From: Hepatobacter sp965661165
Lineage (GTDB): Bacteria > Pseudomonadota > Alphaproteobacteria > Holosporales > Hepatobacteraceae
NCBI GenBank assembly: GCA_965661165.1
Contig: CBFICL010000015.1
Coordinates: forward strand, 1-29,742
Direction: 5' to 3'
DNA: 29,742 nt
A program made the position numbers and the translations under genes. The notes beneath the pieces were generated by a model that worked only from the letters and a program-made list of their open reading frames with translations, did no database searches and was not told the origin of the DNA. This document shows positions 16,808-24,131 of the stretch, piece by piece. How positions within the stretch are numbered: the stretch's first letter is position 1; every line of letters begins with the position of its first letter.

Positions 16808-18216
16808 AGAAGAAAACAGCTTTTTTCAGATTTGACGCATCCTTTGCTATGGGGGCAGGACACGCCATCCGGTCGAGCGTTTTGGCTGATGCTTTAACTG
16901 AAAGAGGGTGGGTGTGTACCATTGTAACGCCTCAAGCAACCTATGATTTTATGAAAGATCTCAAACGCTTTGCGCGCATGGATCCAGATGATTTTTATCA
17001 CACACCTGCACCTTGTGATCTTTTGGTTGTGGATCATTATGGTTTGGATCAGGCCTATGAATCCCATTTTCGAGGGTTTGCCACAAAAATTCTTGTGATT
17101 GACGATCTGGCTAATCGCGCCCATGATTGTGATGTTTTGCTAGACCCAACCTATGGCCGAAAAAAGGAAGCCTATCTTCCTCTTGTGCCCCCCGCCTGCC
17201 TTCTTTTGACAGGGGTCGATTATGCCTTGTTGCGCAAAGATTTTATCTGCCTTCGCCCCCAGGCCCTTGAAAAAAGGCGCGCCACCCAAGGGGTGAAAAA
17301 AATCCTTGTCTGCATGGGCGGCAGTGATCCCCAAAATAACACCTTAAAGGCCCTGACCATGATTCAAGAGAGCGGTTTTGAGGGGGACATTGATGTGGTT
17401 TTGGGATTCCAGGCACCTCATAGGGAAAAGGTGCAGGCCTTTTTAGACACACTTCCTGCTTCATCAACTATTCACATAGACGCCGATATGCCCACCTTGA
17501 TATATGAGGCTGATCTTGCCATTGGCGCTGCTGGAAGCAGCGTGTGGGAGCGCTGCTGCCTAGGATTGCCTCAAATTGCCCTCCAAACCGCCGATAATCA
17601 GAAGGGTAACCAGGCGCTTTTTGCTTACCAACTCGACCAGGATTTTTTAAAAAACCAAACTTTGCAACAAGCTCAAGACGCGTTGATATGCCAGGTGGAT
17701 GGATTAGGCGTCTTTCGCGTTTTAAGTGCCATAGACAGCATGCACGACCAACAGAACGCATCCATCAGCCACCGGAGGGTGCAAAAAGAGGACATGCAAC
17801 GTCTTTTTTCTTTTCACTGCATGCCTGAAATCAGAAAACACTCACATCAGAACCAACCTGCGACGTTAAGTGAGCATCAGAAGTGGTTTTCTCATAGGAC
17901 AAAAGTGCCGCTGGGCATCTTTGAAATGATTTTATGCGATGGGGATGTATGCGGCAATTTACGACTCGATTATGACCAAGCCACAAACGTCTTCTCTGTT
18001 AATTTTTATGTAATTCCGGCCTACCAAAAGAGGGGGATCGGAAGTATCATCATCCGTTATGCTCAAAGGCTTTCCCATGGTATAAAGATGAGAGCTTTTG
18101 TGTATGAACACAATGTCAGCTCGCATAACATATTCAAAAAATCAGGATTTGTGCTAGAGAGCGTATCTGAGAAGGGAAATTTCTATGAGTATGACGCGGC
18201 CGTATATCATCGCTGA
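16804..18216 (+). CDS. pseG: Fusion: UDP-sugar hydrolase PseG + GNAT N-acetyltransferase (PseH-like)
   Basis: This 470-residue protein joins two steps of pseudaminic acid synthesis. Residues 1 to about 315 match PseG, the GT-B-like hydrolase that removes UDP from UDP-2,4-diacetamido-2,4,6-trideoxy-L-altrose. The catalytic histidine is His20 in MGAGHAIR; LVVDHYGLD, CMGGSDPQNNTLKAL and IGAAGSSVWERCCLGLP are also typical. Residues from about 330 form a GNAT domain with the acetyl-CoA site PAYQKRGIGSIII and the C-terminal NIFKKSGF segment, fitting PseH, which acetylates the 4-amino group. The start overlaps the previous stop (ATGA), and the 3' end overlaps pseI by 32 nt. PseG-PseH fusions occur in other bacteria. 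Confidence 0.88.
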   Translation: MKKKTAFFRFDASFAMGAGHAIRSSVLADALTERGWVCTIVTPQATYDFMKDLKRFARMDPDDFYHTPAPCDLLVVDHYGLDQAYESHFRGFATKILVIDDLANRAHDCDVLLDPTYGRKKEAYLPLVPPACLLLTGVDYALLRKDFICLRPQALEKRRATQGVKKILVCMGGSDPQNNTLKALTMIQESGFEGDIDVVLGFQAPHREKVQAFLDTLPASSTIHIDADMPTLIYEADLAIGAAGSSVWERCCLGLPQIALQTADNQKGNQALFAYQLDQDFLKNQTLQQAQDALICQVDGLGVFRVLSAIDSMHDQQNASISHRRVQKEDMQRLFSFHCMPEIRKHSHQNQPATLSEHQKWFSHRTKVPLGIFEMILCDGDVCGNLRLDYDQATNVFSVNFYVIPAYQKRGIGSIIIRYAQRLSHGIKMRAFVYEHNVSSHNIFKKSGFVLESVSEKGNFYEYDAAVYHR

Positions 18217-19201
18217 GCTTTCGGGCAATCACAACGGGGATTTGGGGCGCGCGTTGGCGTTGATAGAGGCCGTGAAGGAGGCAGGCGCCGATGCTGTGAA
18301 GCTTCAGACCTATACAGCTGATACCATGACCATTGATTGTGACCGGGAAGATTTTATCATCAAAGGCGGGCCTTGGGATGGATATAAGCTCTATGATTTA
18401 TATCAAAAGGCGCACACCCCCTGGCACTGGCATGAAGCCTTATTTGAAAAGGCCCGTGACCTGGGCATTGATATTTTTTCAACTCCGTTTGATGAAACAG
18501 CCGTTGATTTTTTAGAAAGTCTTGGCAACCCTATTTACAAAATCGCCTCTTTTGAAATCACCCACCACCCTTTGATTGCCTATGTAGCGCGCTTGAAAAA
18601 GCCCATCATCATGTCCACTGGCATGGCATCGCTTGAGGAAATTGAAGAGGCGGTGAAGGTTGCCTGTTCTGCTGGATGTAAGGATCTGACGCTGCTTCAC
18701 TGTATCAGCGCCTACCCAGCGGCGATTGAAGACTGCCATCTTCTCACAATGGTTGATTTAAAAAAGCGCTTTCCTCAATGCAACGTGGGGCTCTCTGATC
18801 ATACATTGGGCATAACCGTTCCCATTGCCGCCACCGCTCTGGGGGCGCGTGTGATCGAAAAACATGTGGCGCTGAAACGTTCAGACGGCGGTGTGGATTC
18901 GACGTTTTCACTCGAGCCCCATGAATTGAAGGATTTGTGCCGTCACACAAGGGAAGCTTCGTGCGCCCTGGGCGACCCACATTACAAAAGAAGTGCCGCT
19001 GAGCACCACAATCGCATGTTTCGACGCAGCCTTTACGCAGTCGAAGACATCAACGCGGGTGACGTTTTTTCTCCCCAAAATGTCAGGGTTATTCGCCCTG
19101 GTTTTGGAGCTCCCCCCAAAAACAAAGAAGACCTCTTAGGAAAAAAAGCCCCAAGATCTTACAGTAAGGGAGACAGGCTGAGTGATCTTAGGAAGAAATA
19201 A
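18185..19201 (+). CDS. pseI: Pseudaminic acid synthase
   Basis: This 338-residue NeuB-family enzyme condenses 2,4-diacetamido-2,4,6-trideoxy-L-altrose with phosphoenolpyruvate to give pseudaminic acid. The TIM barrel spans residues 1 to about 270, starting with IIAELSGNHNGDLGRALALI, with VKLQTYTADTMT, IDIFSTPFD, IASFEITH and VGLSDHT. A C-terminal SAF/antifreeze-like domain follows (about 285-338, RRSLYAVEDINAGDVFSPQN). The GPWDGYKLYDLYQKAHTPW segment is characteristic of PseI rather than sialic or legionaminic acid synthases. ATG 18185 (MSMTRP) lies inside the end of pseGH, so translation is coupled; ATG 18191 is an alternative. It is the last gene of the operon and is convergent with the tRNA-Lys gene. 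Confidence 0.93.
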   Translation: MSMTRPYIIAELSGNHNGDLGRALALIEAVKEAGADAVKLQTYTADTMTIDCDREDFIIKGGPWDGYKLYDLYQKAHTPWHWHEALFEKARDLGIDIFSTPFDETAVDFLESLGNPIYKIASFEITHHPLIAYVARLKKPIIMSTGMASLEEIEEAVKVACSAGCKDLTLLHCISAYPAAIEDCHLLTMVDLKKRFPQCNVGLSDHTLGITVPIAATALGARVIEKHVALKRSDGGVDSTFSLEPHELKDLCRHTREASCALGDPHYKRSAAEHHNRMFRRSLYAVEDINAGDVFSPQNVRVIRPGFGAPPKNKEDLLGKKAPRSYSKGDRLSDLRKK

Positions 19202-19247
19202 TGGATGTGCTCAAAAACACATGAAGACCTTGAGGCTTGGGTGAACC

Positions 19248-19323
19248 TGGTGAGCACCATAAGGTTCGAACCTGTGACCCGCTGATTAAGAGTCAGCTTC
19301 TCTCCCAACGGAGCTAAGCGCCC
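19248..19323 (-). tRNA. tRNA-Lys (anticodon CUU) with weakened stems
   Basis: A 76-nt cloverleaf reads on the minus strand. The acceptor stem GGGCGCT/GGTGCTC pairs throughout but with three G-U pairs, followed by A and an encoded CCA (19248-19250). The anticodon stem GCTGA/TCAGC is perfect around loop CTCTTAA (anticodon CTT). The D stem GCTC/GAGA has a mismatch at its outer pair, and the T stem ACAGG/CTTAT has a C-A mismatch and a G-U pair. It may be functional but decaying, since a UUU-anticodon tRNA-Lys elsewhere could read AAG too. Confidence 0.8.
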
Positions 19324-19698
19324 CCTTAAGGTTCTGCTGCCAGGGTGTCTTTTTTTCACCTGACGTCAACGCTCTTTTTGCCCTTGCGATGCATGCCACA
19401 AAAACAACCACCACCCCTTCAGCAGGGTTTCTGCGTCTGTCTTCCCACCTCCCTCGCCTGAATCAAAAGAGAGAGAAACGTTTCCTCGGCTTTTCCTCAG
19501 AACGCATGGATGAGGGGTGATCCCTGTGTGCGCTTGATTTCTTGTGTGCGCTTTTCTTGTGTCAAGGCGTGCGCGCATAGATGTTGCCAGATATCCCGAC
19601 TTAATCCGCGCGCATCACGCGATCCGTGCCCATCGTGCCTGCCCCCACGCACTTGACTGAAAGGGCATAGGGTTGATCCGCAGGCAGACACCCTTGTC
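19324..19698. other. Intergenic stretch without recognised genes
   Basis: Between the tRNA-Lys gene and the promoter of the F-box-like gene lie about 375 bp. Open frames on both strands are short and lack ribosome sites, family motifs or sensible starts. No convincing hairpin terminator, repeat or RNA gene is visible. Confidence 0.5.
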
Positions 19699-19727
19699 TT
19701 GACTTTTTTGCCAAAAAGGCATATATT
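19699..19727 (+). promoter_or_regulatory. Sigma-70-type promoter for the F-box-like gene
   Basis: TTGACT (19699-19704) and TATATT (19722-19727) are separated by an ideal 17-bp spacer, each matching five of six consensus bases. Transcription would begin near 19734, about 27 nt before ATG 19761. A five-codon frame (ATGATGTTAACATATTGA, 19739-19756) lies in this short leader and ends 4 nt before the gene. The gene itself has no Shine-Dalgarno sequence. Confidence 0.6.
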
Positions 19728-19760
19728 TTTCACAAACCATGATGTTAACATATTGATTTT

Positions 19761-21551
19761 ATGGGTTTTTCGGCACGTTTTTTGTTTTGGCTTTGCGCTG
19801 GTGTGGCGTCTTTGGCGGGCTCACTCATGGCCCCTGTTGATCACAGCACGCGATTGAAGGACCTCGGGGGTCGTCGATCATATTTTCACGCGCCACATAA
19901 GCAATATTGTTTGCTTCACAATTCCTACACAGGTAGGGAGTTCGGGCTTACTAATGGTAAGCAAGAGTTTGGTCCAGAGGATCACCCCTTATGTGGGCGT
20001 TTCCAAGATCGGCGGGATAGCCTCACCATCGATGATGTTTTTGAAGCCTTGAATGATCTGCCTCCTGGGACGGAGGGCACATGTTATCATCTGGAGACAG
20101 ACCTTGAGGGCGCGGCCTCTCTTTCATCCCGCCTCGTAGAATACGTTCGTTTCTTTGGGTCTTATAAAAAAGAGGATCCTTCGGCCCCCCTCATTACCCA
20201 TCATGCGCTCAGCGCCATGTCCGTGCCCCACCTTGAAAAACTCGATCTCGGTTGCTGTCCAGTTGTTGATTGCCCCGCTGCGCTTAAAGGGGTTGAGCTA
20301 AGTGCTGACAACGCTTTGTTATCGATCCGAGAACCCTATTATGGGCGTTTGGGTCCGTATGCGGGTAAGCCCCGTATGCCCCGTCTCATGTGTCGCGGCC
20401 TTGAGGAAAAGGGGTGGTATGATATTCAAAACAACCATCACGCTCAATACGCAGCCAAACATTTTCTGGCTTGCTTTGGGGCGGGTTGTTTTGCGCCCGA
20501 GAACAATCCCCTTAAGATTGTGAACGTTGCCCCCTTTGGCATCCAAGGGGTGGATGAGGTTAAGGACGTGGAGCCTTGTGGAGGTGGCAAGGTTTGCGAA
20601 GCCGGCCCTGTGCCCGAGGCGCGTTCACACATCGCCGATGTGCGGCCTGAGATTGCTGATTTTGGGATATGGCTCAATACTGTCACCCGTGCCGTCAACG
20701 CGGTATTATCACGGGCATGGATCTTGCCTGATGCGGCGGGGGAGCGTTTGGCGATGTCTTTGCAAGATCGCCTTGAAAACGCAACGCAAGCGGAGAAAGA
20801 CGCGCATAAAGACACCTTGAAGGCCTTGGTGACGGCTGTCCCTGCCCTCGCCCCTGTGGTCATGCTTCCAAAAGAGGAAGGGGAAACCCCCAGCCCCCTC
20901 ACGATCCCCTCGATGCCGCCAGAGATGTGGCGAGAGATTTTTGACTTTCTTAGCCCCCAAGATCAGGCCCACACCATCGTGGCCTACCCCCCTTTGTTCC
21001 AGAACTTGGCATTCTTGGCTTCTGTTTTTCCCGAACTGCGCACACACTTGCCACACAGGATCCCGTTGGCGCTGGGTGGGGGCAGGGTGGTGACGAACAT
21101 AGGTGAAAATTGTGTCGACATACTCGATGCAAGCCCATGGCACCTCAATCGTATCAGAACATTAGAGAACAATATTCCTTTGAACAAGCTCAGCTTACCC
21201 CGTGATCCCATCACCCTGCCCAGCCTCACGCTTGAAAAGCTCTATTCGCATCCCCTCACCCCTGTGGAGATCACCGCTGAGATCACGTTTAAGGCAAAGC
21301 GGCGGGCAGGTGAACACGAGGGTGACCCCACCACGGTTATGGATGCCTTTCTCACGCTCACCAACACACAAAACAGCACGCGAACTCAGATTGGCCCACT
21401 CACCCTGATCAAGCCGTGTGTGCTGAACAGCCTTCTGCCCGACATGTATAAGCACCCAGATTATCAGGAGCTGGCTGGCACTGTGCTTCCCTATCTTGCG
21501 CTTATTGAGCTTGAAAAAGGAGCGAAAGAGGCGTGGCAAGCGCTTGCCTAG
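19761..21551 (+). CDS. Putative exported protein with an F-box-like motif
   Basis: I do not recognise the overall family of this 596-residue protein. The N-terminus MGFSARFLFWLCAGVASLAG reads as a Sec signal peptide, with possible cleavage after SLMA near residue 24. Residues about 25-380 are cysteine- and proline-rich with no motif I can name; KKEDPSAPLITHHALSAM and HLEKLDLGCCP could hint at a degenerate leucine-rich unit. At about 385-420 lies MPPEMWREIFDFLSPQDQ followed by PPLFQNLA. This fits the F-box pattern (LPxElxxxIlxfLxxxdl, then a conserved hydrophobic end) through which eukaryotic-like effectors bind Skp1. The last 170 residues are unknown. A good promoter precedes it; there is no ribosome site. 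The F-box call is by eye only. Confidence 0.6.
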   Translation: MGFSARFLFWLCAGVASLAGSLMAPVDHSTRLKDLGGRRSYFHAPHKQYCLLHNSYTGREFGLTNGKQEFGPEDHPLCGRFQDRRDSLTIDDVFEALNDLPPGTEGTCYHLETDLEGAASLSSRLVEYVRFFGSYKKEDPSAPLITHHALSAMSVPHLEKLDLGCCPVVDCPAALKGVELSADNALLSIREPYYGRLGPYAGKPRMPRLMCRGLEEKGWYDIQNNHHAQYAAKHFLACFGAGCFAPENNPLKIVNVAPFGIQGVDEVKDVEPCGGGKVCEAGPVPEARSHIADVRPEIADFGIWLNTVTRAVNAVLSRAWILPDAAGERLAMSLQDRLENATQAEKDAHKDTLKALVTAVPALAPVVMLPKEEGETPSPLTIPSMPPEMWREIFDFLSPQDQAHTIVAYPPLFQNLAFLASVFPELRTHLPHRIPLALGGGRVVTNIGENCVDILDASPWHLNRIRTLENNIPLNKLSLPRDPITLPSLTLEKLYSHPLTPVEITAEITFKAKRRAGEHEGDPTTVMDAFLTLTNTQNSTRTQIGPLTLIKPCVLNSLLPDMYKHPDYQELAGTVLPYLALIELEKGAKEAWQALA

Positions 21552-21834
21552 ATTTTATATCAAATAAAAATATATTGCGCATGGCAACGACGCGCAGTGG
21601 ACAAAAGATGCTCTTATCTAACCAAGATCTTTACCCATCTCTTCAGGCCCTGGGTGTCGTGACGATCTTTGACCCACATTCCTTTTTCATCAGGCTTTTT
21701 TCACCCAGCCTTCATGCCTTTTTATCCTACTGAGAAGGGGCTCATAACGATGACCTGCCTGCAAAAACATTTTTATTGATTTTTATCTATAAAAGACATG
21801 CTTTGCTTTGTTTCTGACAAAAAGGGGAGAGAAC
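21552..21834. other. Gap between the F-box-like gene and purA
   Basis: These 283 bp contain a 66-codon frame (21533-21733) overlapping the previous gene. It has no ribosome site or family likeness, and I do not count it as a gene. The last 80 bp are A+T-rich (TTTTTATTGATTTTTATC) and probably carry the purA promoter, although no good -35/-10 pair stands out. Confidence 0.4.
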
Positions 21835-23247
21835 ATGAGCAAAGCATTGTGGGGGCTGCTCATCGCGTGGGCTTTTGTGGGAGGCGACCGCGTATTAACC
21901 GCCTCCTCATGGGTGGTGGTCGGCTCTTTTTTAGGTGATGAGGGCAAAGGGGCTGTCTGTGACTTCTTAGCTCAAGAGGCTGACTATGTGGTGCGTTTTA
22001 ACGGTGGTAATAATGCAGGGCACACCGTGATGCAGCGTGACAAGACCTATACCCTGCATATGCTGCCTTCAGGCGTGATCAACCCTTCGGTGGTGAATGT
22101 GATTGGGGCTGGGTGTGTAGTCAATGTGGCAGCTCTTGGCGAAGAAATTGCGGAGGTGGAGGCACAGCTGGGTCGTCCCATCTTGCCGCATCAGCTTGTG
22201 ATTGACATGCGGGCTGGGTTGATTTGTTCTTTTCACCTTGAGCTTGACAGGGCCCAAGAAGACAGCGCCAAGCAAAACAACATTGGCACAACCCGTAAGG
22301 GCATTGGGCCTGGTTATGTAGACCTCTCTTCCAGACTGGGTTTGCGTTGTGGAGATCTCTTAGAAGATCAAGGCACACTCACAAACAAAGTGCGCAAAGT
22401 TGTGGCGTGGCATAATGTATGGCGCAAACACTATGGATTAACGCCCCTGTCTGTGGCAGGCGTTGTGCAAGAGCTTAACACATTACGCCCGCTTATGGCC
22501 CGCTATGGGCAAGATGGGGTTTCACAACGCTTAACCACCGCATGCGCACAGGGAAAAAAGATCTTGTTAGAAGGGGCGCAAGGGTTGCTTCTTGATCTCA
22601 CATGGGGGCACGCCCCGTTTGTGACATCGTGCTCTACAGGCGTGGCCGCGGCCTCTCTGGGCACAGGGGTGCCACCTCATGCCTTGCGCCATGTCTGGGC
22701 GGTGGCCAAAGCCTATGCCACGCGTGTGGGGGAAGGCCCTTTTCTAACAGAGATGCTTGAGGAAGACGGCCGCACAACCAAGCTCCATCAGCTTATACGC
22801 GAAAAAGGAGGTGAATATGGCGCCACAACAGATCGCCCACGACGTATTGGTTATCTTGACCTTGTGGCCCTCAAAGAAACGGTTCAGCGCCATGGCGTGG
22901 GCGGCCTTGTGCTCACAAAAATAGATGTGTTAGATGGTGTGGATAAGATTCCTATGTGTGTTGGGTATCGTGACCCTGACACCCATCACATGGTGACGTA
23001 TATCCCTGCTTCTTTAGCGGCCTACAAACGCCTTAAGCCTGTTTACAAAACCCTTAATGGATGGCGCACCCCCACCGGCAATCTTCAATCATTTGATGCC
23101 TTACCGCCCGAGGCTCAAGCTTTTGTAAAATTTATCGAAGATTTTTGTGGCCAAAAGGTGTGCATGATCAAAACAGGACCCACCCGTGAAGCCTGCATGA
23201 TGATCACCCATCCGTGGAAACAAGATAAGGATAAGATTATGAGCTAA
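21835..23247 (+). CDS. purA: Adenylosuccinate synthase with an apparent N-terminal signal peptide
   Basis: PurA joins IMP and aspartate, using GTP, to give adenylosuccinate on the way to AMP. In this 470-residue protein the catalytic Asp35 (GDEGKG) and His63 (NNAGHTV) both sit 22 residues later than Asp13 and His41 of E. coli. NNIGTTRKGIGPGY, LLEGAQGLLLDL, AYATRVGEGPF and LTKIDVLDGVD are standard blocks. Differences include GKGA for GKGK and ATTDRPRR for the usual ATTGRPRR. The extra N-terminus MSKALWGLLIAWAFVGG followed by DRVLTASS looks like a Sec signal or membrane anchor, which is odd for a cytosolic enzyme. ATG 21835 is supported by the AAGGGGAGAG ribosome site; an in-frame ATG at 21808 is not. 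Confidence 0.9.
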   Translation: MSKALWGLLIAWAFVGGDRVLTASSWVVVGSFLGDEGKGAVCDFLAQEADYVVRFNGGNNAGHTVMQRDKTYTLHMLPSGVINPSVVNVIGAGCVVNVAALGEEIAEVEAQLGRPILPHQLVIDMRAGLICSFHLELDRAQEDSAKQNNIGTTRKGIGPGYVDLSSRLGLRCGDLLEDQGTLTNKVRKVVAWHNVWRKHYGLTPLSVAGVVQELNTLRPLMARYGQDGVSQRLTTACAQGKKILLEGAQGLLLDLTWGHAPFVTSCSTGVAAASLGTGVPPHALRHVWAVAKAYATRVGEGPFLTEMLEEDGRTTKLHQLIREKGGEYGATTDRPRRIGYLDLVALKETVQRHGVGGLVLTKIDVLDGVDKIPMCVGYRDPDTHHMVTYIPASLAAYKRLKPVYKTLNGWRTPTGNLQSFDALPPEAQAFVKFIEDFCGQKVCMIKTGPTREACMMITHPWKQDKDKIMS

Positions 23248-23527
23248 GATGAGATGCATCGGAGATATCTTTCAGAATATTGTGAAAAGCGCTACCCTAA
23301 CTATACGGGGCGTGCGCACCTGTTTGGCCATCAACAATACCGACCACCGTCAGACGCACGCCGACAGTGCATACTTGACATAGCCATGCCCCCTACGCCA
23401 TGTTCACGCTATATAAGTTTCTTGTCGCCACACTATGATGACAGAAGGCTGCTCCTCTTCCAAGGATGGCTCCCCTAACGCTCTATGCCATGGTGATCGT
23501 CTTTTTTATGTTCATGCCTGAGGTTCT
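23248..23527. other. Gap between purA and the TetR-like gene
   Basis: These 280 bp hold a 74-codon frame (23254-23478) with no ribosome site or recognisable protein. A perfect TTGACA (23375-23380) occurs, but no -10 box lies at the right distance. Nothing else is recognised. Confidence 0.4.
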
Positions 23528-24031
23528 ATGCAAGATCTTGAGACCCTTTTCTCTGCGACCCTGAAGGTGCTCTCTGAAAAAACCCGCACACGCGCGGCAC
23601 GCTATGAAAGTGCCTGCCGCCTGCTTGCCCGCGTGAGCGACTTCCTTGAGTCATCCTGGCCCCAGGATGAACATGCAGACCTTGACGAAAAAGAGTTTCT
23701 TTTTGAATGCCTCATGCACCGGTTTGACATCCTTAACCCTTATAAAGAGCATGTGCACAAGCTATACTCAACGATGGCAAGCCATCCTGACGTTGCCTTC
23801 ACACAGGTGTTGCAGATGCGCCAAAGTTTTGCACGCACGCTATCCACCCAAACGCTGTGCTCTATGCCTGTGTGTATGTCTTATGGCCTGACATGGGTGT
23901 ATAGCCAAACCTTTCCCACCTGGTTGGGTGATGACACGCCCGATCTGGCCCCGACTATGGCCTATGTTGATGGGCACCTCACGTCTGTGCTGACTGTTCA
24001 GCACACGCTTATCAAAAAGCTGAGAATTTAG
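23528..24031 (+). CDS. TetR-like ligand-binding domain protein lacking the DNA-binding domain
   Basis: This 167-residue protein resembles the C-terminal domain of a TetR-type family common in alphaproteobacteria. Matching parts are EFLFECLMHRFDILNPYKEH and the end WLGDDTPDLAPTMAYVDGHL, which follow the family pattern RLFDxLMRRFDxLxPxR and WLxDDSxDLxxTMAxLD. The N-terminal 45 residues do not show the TetR helix-turn-helix, and no upstream in-frame extension restores it. ATG 23528 has a TGAGG ribosome site. It lies about 100 bp before the phasin gene on the same strand. It may be a helper without DNA binding, a diverged regulator, or a remnant. Confidence is high that it is a gene and moderate for the family. 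Confidence 0.6.
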   Translation: MQDLETLFSATLKVLSEKTRTRAARYESACRLLARVSDFLESSWPQDEHADLDEKEFLFECLMHRFDILNPYKEHVHKLYSTMASHPDVAFTQVLQMRQSFARTLSTQTLCSMPVCMSYGLTWVYSQTFPTWLGDDTPDLAPTMAYVDGHLTSVLTVQHTLIKKLRI

Positions 24032-24060
24032 GCTGAGCACACCTGAAACACAGATTTATT

Positions 24061-24078
24061 AATCATTCGTAAATGATT
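24061..24078. promoter_or_regulatory. Inverted repeat upstream of the phasin gene
   Basis: AATCATT and AATGATT flank a 4-bp CGTA centre. A GATAAT hexamer (24085-24090) that could serve as a -10 box follows 6 bp later, so a protein bound at the repeat would cover the -35 region. The phasin start is at 24132. Which regulator would bind is unknown. Confidence 0.4.
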
Positions 24079-24131
24079 TACTCGGATAATAGAAAAGGTA
24101 GCTTTGACAAAGCATCAGTGAAGGGGGAACC

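Noticed and set aside
21533..21733. A 66-codon frame overlapping the end of the F-box-like gene.
   Set aside because: It has no ribosome site or motif, and its composition looks like untranslated A+T-rich DNA.
23375..23415. Perfect TTGACA followed by TATATA, considered as a promoter for the TetR-like gene.
   Set aside because: The spacing of 29 bp is far too long, and no -10 box lies at 16-18 bp.
23254..23478. A 74-codon frame after purA, considered as the missing DNA-binding part of the TetR-like gene.
   Set aside because: The residues show no helix-turn-helix pattern and it has no ribosome site.
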